64,000 nt of DNA, taken from positions 62,001 through 126,000 of the forward strand of contig NZ_QCZK02000029.1 in assembly GCF_003347595.2 (NCBI RefSeq). Direction: 5' to 3'. This stretch comes from Botryobacter ruber. Lineage in GTDB: Bacteria > Bacteroidota > Bacteroidia > Cytophagales > Hymenobacteraceae. The notes beneath the pieces were generated by a model. The model searched no databases. It was given only the letters and a program-made list of their open reading frames with translations, and had not been told where the DNA came from. The position numbers were made by a program, and so were the translations under genes. This document shows positions 54,975 to 63,501 of the stretch, one piece after another (position 1 is the first letter of the stretch; every line of letters begins with the position of its first letter).

Positions 54975-57134
54975 ATGAACTATTTCAAGTTATTATTCTT
55001 ATTTATCGCACTCTGGACTGGCACAACCCTTGTGCAGGCGCAGGGATTCAACTGGCAGGAAGTAGAGCCGGGCGTATGGAAAGGCGTAGTTGGCAAACCG
55101 GAAAGCTACGACCTGTTAAAAGCATCAGGCGCTACTCCTAACAAAGCAGGTTTAGCCAACATCGGAAAAGCAGATTTTCCGCTGCCGCAGTCCGAAATTT
55201 CAGCAGTGGTACGTGACGGTAAAACCTACCTGCGTTTCCCGCTGGAGAAAAAAGAACAACTTTACGGTTTCGGGCTGAACTTCCAGACCGTACACCAGCG
55301 AGGCAAGATATTACAACTGCACGTAGACCACTACGGCGGCAAAGACAATGGCCGTACACACGCGCCAGTGCCTTTCTATGTATCGTCTAACGGCTATGGC
55401 GTATTCGTAAACTCCGCCCGTTACCTGAATGTGTATGCCGGTTCCGGTGTAAGAGTAGACAGCAAGAATCCGCCGGTTGCCAAAGACCGCAATACCGACA
55501 AAAGCTGGACTTCACGCCCTTATTCCGATGCTGTAGAAATTCTGGTACCTGCTGAGGGTGTGGAAGTATACGTATTTGGCGGTCCGCGCCCGCTGGATGC
55601 CGTGAAGCGCTATAACCTGTTCAATGGAGGTGGCTATCTTCCGCCGCGCTGGGGCCTGGGCTTTACGCAGCGTGTACGTACGCTTTATAACGAAGAACAG
55701 GTAAAAGAGGAAGCTAAGTTATTTGCTGACAAAGGTTACCCGCTGGACTTCATCGGACTGGAGCCGGGCTGGCAGAGCAAAGCCTATCCCTGCACTTTCG
55801 AATGGGACAAAGGCCGCTTCCCGGACCCTGCCCGTTTTGTAAAAGACATGAAAAACGTGGGCATCCGGGTGAACCTCTGGACCAATCCCTATGTGTCTCC
55901 CGAAGCCTCTATCTTCAAGTCCATCAAACCTTTTACCGGTTCGCATTCGGTATGGGTGGGCGCAGTGCCGGACCTGACCATGCCGGAGGCTCAGAAAATA
56001 TTCTGGAATCAGTTTGAGAAGGACCATGTGAACATCGGTGTGAGCGGCTATAAAATTGACGAAGTAGATGGCTACGACCATTACCTGTGGCCGGATATTG
56101 CGACTTTCCCATCAGGCATCAGTGCCGAACAGATGCGCCAGACTTACGGGCTGCTGGTACAGAAGCAAAGTGCCGAGCTGTTCAAAAAGAACAATACCCG
56201 TACGTTTGGCCTGGTGAGAGCTTCTAACGGAGGCGGTACTTCTTTCCCTTACGTTATCTACAACGATTACTACAACCACGAAGACTTCATTACCGCCCTT
56301 ATCAACAGCGGCTTTGCCGGCGTGCTCTGGACTCCGGAAGTACGTGCCTCCAAAACAGGAGAAGAATGGCTGCGCCGCTTCCAGTCGAACGTGTTCTCGC
56401 CTATGGCAATGATTAATGCCTGGGCCAGCGGCACCAAGCCCTGGACCTATCCGGAAGTAGCAGACCAGGTAAAGGAAATGGCGCTGCTCCGCATGCAGAT
56501 GATGCCGTACTGGTACACCGAGTTTGCCAAATATCATTTCGAAGGAACACCACCTTTCCGTGCCATGAACCTGGAAGATGGTTTCATGATGGAAAACAAA
56601 CAGGAAGTGGCCTATGCCAGCAACGTTAACCTGGAAGAAAACCCTTATGCTGAAGCTGTTGCCAAAGAAGTGAAAGACCAGTACATGGCCGGCGAATACC
56701 TGCTGGTGGCGCCTATGTTTGCAGGACAAACCACTCGTAAAGTTATCCTTCCGAAAGGCCGCTGGTACGATTTCTACACAGGTGAATTCGTAGGAGATGG
56801 CCAGGTGCTGACCGTAACGCCTGGGCTGGATAAGATTCCGGTGTATGTAAAAGATGGCGGTATTATCCCGATGATGCCACCAATGCTGCACGCTCCGAAA
56901 GCAGGAGAGAAGGTAAACCTCGAAATCCGTCATTACGGCGAGAAGCCCGGAACTTATAAATTGTATGACGACGATGGCGAAACCTTCGATTACGAAAAAG
57001 GAAAATTCTCCTGGCGCGAAGTGAAAGTGGAACGTCAGAAGAACGGAAAAATGAAAGGTACCATCGCTAAAGCACAGGCCGGCAAGCCCAACAATTTTGA
57101 GAATGTGACCTGGAAGTTCATGACCCAAAAATAA
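54975..57134 (+). CDS. GH31-family alpha-glycosidase
   Basis: I start at the ATG at 54975 (signal peptide MNYFKLLFLFIALWTGTTLV); the frame opens with TTG at 54963. GH31 features: N-terminal beta-sandwich (about 40-210), catalytic barrel beginning PPRWGLGFTQRV, nucleophile candidate Asp362 in GYKIDEVDGYD, and C-terminal beta-domains (LVAPMFAG, GRWYDFYTGEF). The nucleophile segment differs from the WxDMNE type of common alpha-glucosidases, so the sugar may be alpha-xylose, alpha-galactose or another hexose. No close biochemical relative is recognised. Confidence 0.82.
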   Translation: MNYFKLLFLFIALWTGTTLVQAQGFNWQEVEPGVWKGVVGKPESYDLLKASGATPNKAGLANIGKADFPLPQSEISAVVRDGKTYLRFPLEKKEQLYGFGLNFQTVHQRGKILQLHVDHYGGKDNGRTHAPVPFYVSSNGYGVFVNSARYLNVYAGSGVRVDSKNPPVAKDRNTDKSWTSRPYSDAVEILVPAEGVEVYVFGGPRPLDAVKRYNLFNGGGYLPPRWGLGFTQRVRTLYNEEQVKEEAKLFADKGYPLDFIGLEPGWQSKAYPCTFEWDKGRFPDPARFVKDMKNVGIRVNLWTNPYVSPEASIFKSIKPFTGSHSVWVGAVPDLTMPEAQKIFWNQFEKDHVNIGVSGYKIDEVDGYDHYLWPDIATFPSGISAEQMRQTYGLLVQKQSAELFKKNNTRTFGLVRASNGGGTSFPYVIYNDYYNHEDFITALINSGFAGVLWTPEVRASKTGEEWLRRFQSNVFSPMAMINAWASGTKPWTYPEVADQVKEMALLRMQMMPYWYTEFAKYHFEGTPPFRAMNLEDGFMMENKQEVAYASNVNLEENPYAEAVAKEVKDQYMAGEYLLVAPMFAGQTTRKVILPKGRWYDFYTGEFVGDGQVLTVTPGLDKIPVYVKDGGIIPMMPPMLHAPKAGEKVNLEIRHYGEKPGTYKLYDDDGETFDYEKGKFSWREVKVERQKNGKMKGTIAKAQAGKPNNFENVTWKFMTQK

Positions 57135-57161
57135 GCGCAGGCTCTCTTGTCATAACAGCTT

Positions 57162-57212
57162 GACGGGATTTAAAATCCCGTCTTAACGGAGCCGTCGGGT
57201 TTGCAATCCGAC
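57162..57212. repeat. REP-like palindrome pair
   Basis: GACGGGATTT...AAATCCCGTC (57162-57182) and GTCGGGTTTGCAATCCGAC (57194-57212) are two adjacent palindromes in the gap between the GH31 and PL genes. They may stabilise or partly terminate the operon mRNA. Confidence 0.65.
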
Positions 57213-57250
57213 TCATTACAAAAAGCTTTTTGAATTTCAATTCAAGCTAA

Positions 57251-58441
57251 ATGAAAGTAAAAGTTTTTCTTTTAATTCTGGTGTTCTTTATGGCTGGCGC
57301 AGCAACCTCCTGGTCTGCTGGTCCAGCCAAACAGGACAAAAAGCTGACACGACAGGCCATTCAGGTACTGCGGGAGCACGTGCTGTCACAGGCCGAGTGG
57401 GCCCTGAAGGAGCAGCCAGTAACCGTAACCAGCAGCGCATCGTCCCGCAGTTCCGGTACCAAACATGACTTTTTTTCAGAAGGCGATTACTGGTGGCCAG
57501 ACCCGCAGAACCCGGAGGGGCCCTACATCCAGCGCGACGGCATGACGAATCCCGAGAACTTTGTGGCGCACCGCCTGGCCATGATACGGTTCAGCCGCAT
57601 TGTGGGAGCCCTGGCCTCCGCCTACAAAATTACCGGCGACGAAAAATACGTGCGCCACGCGCTGGTCCATCTGAAGGCCTGGTTCACCGACCCTGCTACC
57701 CGCATGAACCCATCGCTGCTGTATGCGCAGGCCATCCAGGGCAGGCACACGGGCAGGGGCATCGGCATCATCGATACTATTCACCTAATGGAAGTGGCCC
57801 AGGGCGTGCTGGTGATGCAAAAAGCAAAAGCGTTTAACCAACAGGACCTGGCGGGAATTAAAAATTGGTTCGCGGATTACCTAACGTGGCTGACCACCCA
57901 CCAGTACGGCAAAGACGAAATGAACGCCACCAACAACCACGGTACCTGCTGGGTGATGCAGGTGGCTTCTTTTGCCAAACTCACCGGTAACGAGGAACTG
58001 CTGCAATTCTGCCGGGAACGCTACAAAACGGTTCTGCTGCCAAACCAGATGGCCCAGGACGGCAGCTTCCCACAGGAAATTCGCCGCACAAAACCATATG
58101 GTTATTCGCTGTTCAACCTTGATGCCATGACCATGGTATGCCACATCCTGTCGGACAAAAAAGAGAACCTGTGGGAGTACCAGACCGCCGATGGGCGCTC
58201 CATTAAAAAAGCAATCGAGTACCTGTACCCTTACACCGCAGAGAAAAGCAAATGGCCTTTCCAGCAGGATGTGATGTACTGGGAAAACTGGCCGGTGGCA
58301 CACCCTTTCCTGGTGCTGGGCGCCGTGCAGTTCTCGCAAAAAGACTGGCTCAAAACCTGGCAGGCACTGGAGCATAACCCGGAAGTGGAGGAGGTAGTGC
58401 GGAATTTACCGGTACGTAATCCGGTGATTTGGCTGAACTAA
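57251..58441 (+). CDS. Alginate-lyase-fold polysaccharide lyase (PL38-like)
   Basis: The 396-aa protein has a signal peptide ending near TSWSA. The mature part is an (alpha/alpha) toroid of the alginate_lyase family (PF05426): DYWWPDPQNPEGPYIQRDG, ATNNHGTCWVMQVASFAK (Asn/His catalytic region) and FNLDAMTMVCHIL. It most resembles lyases grouped in PL38, some of which act on glucuronan; the family call is from memory of motifs. A beta-eliminating lyase fits well with the GH88 two genes downstream that removes unsaturated uronates. Signs of a REP pair lie on both sides. Confidence 0.75.
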   Translation: MKVKVFLLILVFFMAGAATSWSAGPAKQDKKLTRQAIQVLREHVLSQAEWALKEQPVTVTSSASSRSSGTKHDFFSEGDYWWPDPQNPEGPYIQRDGMTNPENFVAHRLAMIRFSRIVGALASAYKITGDEKYVRHALVHLKAWFTDPATRMNPSLLYAQAIQGRHTGRGIGIIDTIHLMEVAQGVLVMQKAKAFNQQDLAGIKNWFADYLTWLTTHQYGKDEMNATNNHGTCWVMQVASFAKLTGNEELLQFCRERYKTVLLPNQMAQDGSFPQEIRRTKPYGYSLFNLDAMTMVCHILSDKKENLWEYQTADGRSIKKAIEYLYPYTAEKSKWPFQQDVMYWENWPVAHPFLVLGAVQFSQKDWLKTWQALEHNPEVEEVVRNLPVRNPVIWLN

Positions 58442-58448
58442 AAGAACG

Positions 58449-58507
58449 CTGGCGCGGGCGTCCTCGCCCGTGTCTACTATTTCGCGGCCTCTGGCCGCCG
58501 TGAACCA
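58449..58507. repeat. REP-like double palindrome
   Basis: CGGGCGTCCTCGCCCG (58455-58470) and GCGGCCTCTGGCCGC (58484-58498) lie inside an outer CTGG...CCAG pair. The element starts just after the lyase stop codon and is much more GC-rich than the nearby spacer. Confidence 0.65.
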
Positions 58508-58568
58508 GCAGAAGTGTTACCAATTACAAAATCTTTACCCCAGCCTAACAGCTAAAACGAAGTAGAAA

Positions 58569-60470
58569 ATGAACCAAAAGAATCACACTTTTTTGAACAC
58601 TCTGCTGCTATCCGTACTGCTGTTAGTTAGTGCGCCAGTCTGGGCACAGGTAGCCGGCGACGAAGACGCCAACATGTTCAACCAGGCGAAAGCCCGTGAC
58701 CAGAAAGCCATAGACGAAGCGGTAAACGGCTGGAATGCCGAAGCCATGAAAACGCACGACAGCCGCATCCAGTGGTGGCGCGATGCCAAATTCGGCATGT
58801 TCATCCACTGGGGTGTCTACTCCCTGCCCGGCGGCGAGTACAAAGGCAAGAAGGTGAGCGGCTATGCGGAGCACCTGATGCGTAAAGAGAAGATAACGCG
58901 TGCCGATTACCTGGAGTTGGCGAGTCAGTTCAACCCGGTAAAGTTCAATGCCGAAGAGTGGGTAAAAGCAGCGCAGCAGGCGGGTATGAAATATTTTATC
59001 GTAACGGCCAAGCACCACGACGGCTTTGCCATGTACGACTCCAAAGTTTCAGATTTCGACATCATCGACAAAACGCCTTTCAAGCGTGACCCCATGGCTG
59101 AGCTGGCAGCAGCCTGCCGCAAACACGGCATGAAGTTCGGTTTCTATTACTCCCACGCCTTCGACTGGGAACATCCCGATGCACCCGGCAACGATTGGGA
59201 ATACAAAAATCCAGGTGGCGATTTGCTGCTGCACGGTGGCGCCAACTGGTTCGATGCTTCGCCACACCTGCTGCCCAAGGCCGTGAAATATGTAAATGAA
59301 AAAGCCATTCCGCAGATTCATGAATTGATAACGAAATACCAGCCGGACATTCTCTGGTTTGATACGCCACATAAACTGCCGCTCTCGGAGAACCTCCGGA
59401 TTCTGAAGTTCATCCGCGAAACAGCGCCTAATGTGGTGGTAAACGGAAGGCTGGCCCGCAGCGGCTCCTACATGTTCGGAGATTACAAAAACACCGCCGA
59501 CCGCCCCGCCGAGTTCTACCCGGTTGAAGGCGATTGGGAAGCGATACCAACGACAAATGAATCGTACGGGTACTCGAAATTTGATTTGAGCCACAAACCA
59601 GCCAGCTTTTTTATTCAGCTATTGGCTAAATCAGCATCACGTGGCGGAAACCTGCTCATGAACATTGGACCAAAAGGCGACGGCGCTTTTGATGAGAAAG
59701 ACAAAGAAATACTGAAGCGCATCGGGGATTGGACAAAGAAAAACGGCGCCAGTGTTTACCAGGTAAAAGCATCGCCGTTGCCGCTGCAAAGCTGGGGCGT
59801 TACCACCCAAAAAGATAACAAGCTGTACCTGCACGTGTTCAACTGGCCAGCCGGTGGCAAAGTGGTAGTAGGTGGCCTGAAGGGGAAAATTACAAAAGCT
59901 TATCTGCTAACCGATGCCGGTAAAAAAGGACTGGCGGTTTCAAAAGTAAATGCTTCGGATGTAGCGGTGCAGGGGCCGGTAAAGGCGCCTGATGCAAGTA
60001 ACACGGTTATCGTGTTGGAAACCAGCGGGGAAATTGAAGCAGACCCGGTACGGCTTTTAGCAAGCAAGAGCCAGAACGACCTGCTGGCGTTCGATGCGCT
60101 GCTCAACGGGAAAGGCTTTGGTTTTGGCGACGGCAAAACCAACCGCTATTACGTGCAGGGCTGGAAGTCGAAAGAGCAGTCGGTTATCTGGAAGTTCCGG
60201 TTAAACGAACCGGCCACTTATAAACTGGTGCTAAAGTACGCCGGCTCTCCGGATGCGGAAGGCAGTTACCAGGTGCGGGTAGGGGATTTCCGGATGCAGG
60301 AGCAGATTCCGGCTAACCAGAAAAACGGGGAGCTGATTACAAAGGAACTGGGAACGGTGAAGCTCGACAAAGGCACCCATGAACTGAAAATCAATCCGCT
60401 TGAAATAAAAAAAGCAGAATTAATGAAGCTGCTCGAAGTAGAATTAATACCGGTCACAACCAGGAAATAA
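58569..60470 (+). CDS. Alpha-L-fucosidase, GH29, with C-terminal CBM-like domain
   Basis: The 633-aa protein has a signal peptide ending near PVWAQ. GH29 barrel motifs are FGMFIHWGVYSLPGG, YFIVTAKHHDGFAMYD, FGFYYSHAFDWEHPD and PDILWFDTPHKLP with nucleophile Asp265. Conserved GGNLLMNIGPKGDG follows. After a beta-domain, residues about 500-630 look like a CBM35/CBM6-like jelly roll (YYVQGWKSKEQSVIWKFRL). The additional binding domain separates it from the other three GH29s here. It lies between the lyase and GH88 genes. Confidence 0.92.
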   Translation: MNQKNHTFLNTLLLSVLLLVSAPVWAQVAGDEDANMFNQAKARDQKAIDEAVNGWNAEAMKTHDSRIQWWRDAKFGMFIHWGVYSLPGGEYKGKKVSGYAEHLMRKEKITRADYLELASQFNPVKFNAEEWVKAAQQAGMKYFIVTAKHHDGFAMYDSKVSDFDIIDKTPFKRDPMAELAAACRKHGMKFGFYYSHAFDWEHPDAPGNDWEYKNPGGDLLLHGGANWFDASPHLLPKAVKYVNEKAIPQIHELITKYQPDILWFDTPHKLPLSENLRILKFIRETAPNVVVNGRLARSGSYMFGDYKNTADRPAEFYPVEGDWEAIPTTNESYGYSKFDLSHKPASFFIQLLAKSASRGGNLLMNIGPKGDGAFDEKDKEILKRIGDWTKKNGASVYQVKASPLPLQSWGVTTQKDNKLYLHVFNWPAGGKVVVGGLKGKITKAYLLTDAGKKGLAVSKVNASDVAVQGPVKAPDASNTVIVLETSGEIEADPVRLLASKSQNDLLAFDALLNGKGFGFGDGKTNRYYVQGWKSKEQSVIWKFRLNEPATYKLVLKYAGSPDAEGSYQVRVGDFRMQEQIPANQKNGELITKELGTVKLDKGTHELKINPLEIKKAELMKLLEVELIPVTTRK

Positions 60471-60490
60471 TAGTAGTACCAATATAAATC

Positions 60491-61744
60491 ATGAAAAAGA
60501 AACACTTAGTAATAGCCGCTCTCATAGGCTTATACACCACAGGTTGCGCTACGCAGGAGAATGGCGTGAAAGTAAAAGAAGTGCTTCCATTTGCTGAGAA
60601 GCAAACGGAAGTAATGCTGAAGGAAGTGGAGGCAAAAACACAGCAAAGCGGGAAGCCGGAGCTGGTTTCGCCCCGCACCCTCAATGCAGAAGGGGAACTG
60701 GTGCTCGTGCCGTCCCGCGACTGGACCAGCGGTTTTTTCCCGGGCGTTTTGTGGTTCCTGTATGAAGGTACCGGCAAGCAGGAATGGTTGGAGCAGGCAA
60801 AAGAAGCTACCGCTAAAATTGAGCAGGAGAAGTACAACGGCAAAACCCACGACATGGGCTTTAAAGTTTATTGCAGCTTCGGTACCGGTTACCGCCTCAC
60901 CAACGACCCTGCATACCGCGATGTCATTCTGCAATCCGCCAAAACCCTGAGCACACGTTTCTATCCGAAAGTAGGCACGCTGCTGTCGTGGGACCACAGT
61001 CGCGATAAGTGGAAGTTTCCGGTAATCATCGATAACATGATGAACCTGGAGCTGCTGTTTGCCGCCACCCGCCTGAGCGGCGATTCCACGTACTACAACA
61101 TTGCCGTGAGCCACGCCAACACCACCATGAAAAACCATTTCCGTCCGGATTACAGCTCTTACCATGTGCTGGATTATGATTCCACTAACGGAAATGTTTT
61201 ACAGAAGCACACCCACCAGGGTTACGCCCACGAATCGGCCTGGGCACGCGGACAGGGCTGGGGCCTCTATGGCTACACCATGTGTTACCGCGAAACAAAG
61301 AACCCTGCTTACCTGAAGCAGGCGGAGAATATTGCCGCATACATTTTAAATCACCCGAATCTACCCGACGACCTGGTGCCTTACTGGGATTTTAATGCAC
61401 CCAACATCCCGAATGAACCACGCGATGCTTCTGCAGCCGCCCTTATTGCCTCTGGTCTTTATGAGCTAAGCCTCTACAGCAGCAATGGCAAAATGTACCG
61501 CGAAAAAGCAGATAAGATTCTGGAAAGCCTGGCAAAAAATTATACCCCAAAAACAGGGGAGGCAAAAGGTTTCCTGTTGTTGAGCAGCACCGGCTCCAAA
61601 CCAAGCAACAGCGAAGTAGACGTGCCGCTTACCTATGCCGATTATTACTTCCTGGAAGCCCTGCTGCGTAAACAGGAACTGGCAAAGAACAACAACCTGG
61701 ACAAGTTCTTTAACATCCAGGCCAATACCATGACGGCTAAATAA
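60491..61744 (+). CDS. Unsaturated glucuronyl hydrolase, GH88
   Basis: The 417-aa lipoprotein has lipobox TTGC (Cys18). It is an (alpha/alpha)6 barrel of GH88: Asp121 in THDMGFKVYCSFGTGY and Asp181 in IIDNMMNLELLF match the two catalytic aspartates of the family, and HESAWARGQGWGLYGYTMC is the conserved signature. The enzyme hydrates and releases the unsaturated uronate left by polysaccharide lyases. Its presence shows that lyases in this island act on real uronate polymers. It follows the GH29 gene by 20 nt. Confidence 0.93.
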   Translation: MKKKHLVIAALIGLYTTGCATQENGVKVKEVLPFAEKQTEVMLKEVEAKTQQSGKPELVSPRTLNAEGELVLVPSRDWTSGFFPGVLWFLYEGTGKQEWLEQAKEATAKIEQEKYNGKTHDMGFKVYCSFGTGYRLTNDPAYRDVILQSAKTLSTRFYPKVGTLLSWDHSRDKWKFPVIIDNMMNLELLFAATRLSGDSTYYNIAVSHANTTMKNHFRPDYSSYHVLDYDSTNGNVLQKHTHQGYAHESAWARGQGWGLYGYTMCYRETKNPAYLKQAENIAAYILNHPNLPDDLVPYWDFNAPNIPNEPRDASAAALIASGLYELSLYSSNGKMYREKADKILESLAKNYTPKTGEAKGFLLLSSTGSKPSNSEVDVPLTYADYYFLEALLRKQELAKNNNLDKFFNIQANTMTAK

Positions 61745-61929
61745 GCCGGATATCAGCTATAATTCGCCTGATTCTTTTCTGAACAATATAAACACATAGT
61801 ACTACACCTGCTACACAGACCTCGCAGCGTCTTCTGGACCTGCGAGCGTCTTTGCAGAAAGCTGCTGCAGCTGTCACCAAACCCACTGCTCTTGCGGTAA
61901 GTTAAACCACCTAAATAGTACCTGAAATT

Positions 61930-63135
61930 ATGAACGCACCCGCATTCGCCACCGGTATTCTGGCCGGCCTGTTCTGGTTACAGGCTGCTTTATCCCCGGC
62001 CCCGGCCCAGAAAACCATCACCGTTAAAAACCAGCTGGGCATAAACCGTACTTCCGAAACCGTATCAGTTACCGGTCCTGCCTTAACCGCAATGGTAAAG
62101 CAATACGGAGCAGACAACATCATCATAAAAGAAGCTGCAAGCGGAAAAGTGCTGCTAAGCCAGGCCATCGACAACAACAGCGATGGCACAGTAGACGAGC
62201 TCATTTTCCAGACCACGATACCAGCCAGGGCTACACAAAAGTTCTTCCTGACCGGCGACAAAAATGCAGCAAACCTGAAGCCACAGGCAAAGCGCACCAC
62301 CTTTGGCCGCTTCGTTCCGGAGCGCATCGACGACTACGCCTGGGAAAACGACCGCGTTGCTTTCCGCACTTACGGGCCGGTAGCGCAACAGCTCACAGAA
62401 GCACGTAAGCCCGGTGGCACATTAACCAGTGGCATGGATGCCTGGCTGAAGCGGGTAGAGTATCCCGTGATAGATAAGTGGTACAAAAAGAACACCGACA
62501 AAACCGGCTCTTACCACGAAGATACCGGCGAAGGCTACGACCCTTACCACGTGGGCGATAGTCGCGGCATTGGCGGCATCGGCATCTGGGACAATGGTAA
62601 ACTCTATGTTTCCAAAAACTTCACCTCTCATAAAACCATTGCCACCGGCCCCATCCGCACCATCGTAGAACTCACCTACGCTCCCTGGAATGCCAACGGC
62701 AGCACGGTAACGGAAAAGAAGCGCATCTCGCTGGACCTGGGCAGCAACCTGAGCAAATACGAAGTGGAGCTGAAAAGCGATAAGCCATTGCCAAACGTGG
62801 TCATCGGCATCACGGAGCACGACAAGAAAGGCAAAGCCGCTGCCGACCAGAAAACAGGCTGGTTCCGCTATTGGGAACCCATGGACGACTCGGAGCTGGG
62901 GCTGGGCGTGGTGCTCGACCCGAAGCAGGTAACGAAGTACGAAGACCACCAGGTGCCGGAAAAGGACCAGAGCCATGTATATGTGTTTGTAAAACCACAG
63001 CCTAAAGCCCTGACGTATTATGCCGGTTTCGGCTGGAAGAAAAGCGACCAGTTTAGTTCGGTGCAGGAGTGGGATGCTTACCTGAAAAACTTCGCTCAGC
63101 GGCTGGCTTCCCCGTTGGTGGTGCAGGTAAATTAA
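61930..63135 (+). CDS. DUF4861-family secreted protein
   Basis: The 401-aa protein has a signal segment ending near SPAPAQ. The rest matches the DUF4861 pattern: FGRFVPERIDDYAWENDRVAFRTYGP, VEYPVIDKWY, YHVGDSRGIGGIGIW and MDDSELGLGVVLDP. It is a mostly beta protein of unknown reaction often found near lyases and uronyl hydrolases. The 185-nt gap from GH88 may hold a separate promoter; an imperfect hairpin (CTCGCAG/CTGCGAG) lies in it. Confidence 0.8.
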   Translation: MNAPAFATGILAGLFWLQAALSPAPAQKTITVKNQLGINRTSETVSVTGPALTAMVKQYGADNIIIKEAASGKVLLSQAIDNNSDGTVDELIFQTTIPARATQKFFLTGDKNAANLKPQAKRTTFGRFVPERIDDYAWENDRVAFRTYGPVAQQLTEARKPGGTLTSGMDAWLKRVEYPVIDKWYKKNTDKTGSYHEDTGEGYDPYHVGDSRGIGGIGIWDNGKLYVSKNFTSHKTIATGPIRTIVELTYAPWNANGSTVTEKKRISLDLGSNLSKYEVELKSDKPLPNVVIGITEHDKKGKAAADQKTGWFRYWEPMDDSELGLGVVLDPKQVTKYEDHQVPEKDQSHVYVFVKPQPKALTYYAGFGWKKSDQFSSVQEWDAYLKNFAQRLASPLVVQVN

Positions 63136-63501
63136 GTGCTGAGGCTAACAGGGCATGTCCTCTTTTGAAGGCTAATCTTACAGGGGAAAATTTAGCGGCG
63201 TCTGTTACCATTGCCTTTGCTCCTAAAAGACAAAACTGCTTCAAAGGGGGACAAGAGTACCCTTGTGTTCCGCTGATGGAACGCGATGCAGGTCACAAAA
63301 AAAGAAATATGTTAAAATGAAGTAATATGAAAGCGAAAGCACCTACAGGTAAATCAGTGAAGAAAGCAACTTCGCAACCTGGAACAGAAGGAACATCGGG
63401 GGCGGATGCTCCCCGTTTCACTAACGAAGCAGCTGAGCGGATGTCCCGTCTTCATAGCCTCTTTAAAAAACTGCAACAAAAATATCCATCAGAATTATTG
63501 T
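63136..63501. other. Spacer before the GH3 gene, no gene accepted
   Basis: About 366 nt. A 98-codon frame at 63327-63623 runs through here but overlaps the signal peptide of the GH3 gene and shows no domain. Nothing else was recognised. Confidence 0.4.

Noticed and set aside
56112..57128. 338-codon minus-strand frame inside the GH31 gene
   Set aside because: Antisense shadow of a conserved gene, no recognisable domain or start signal.
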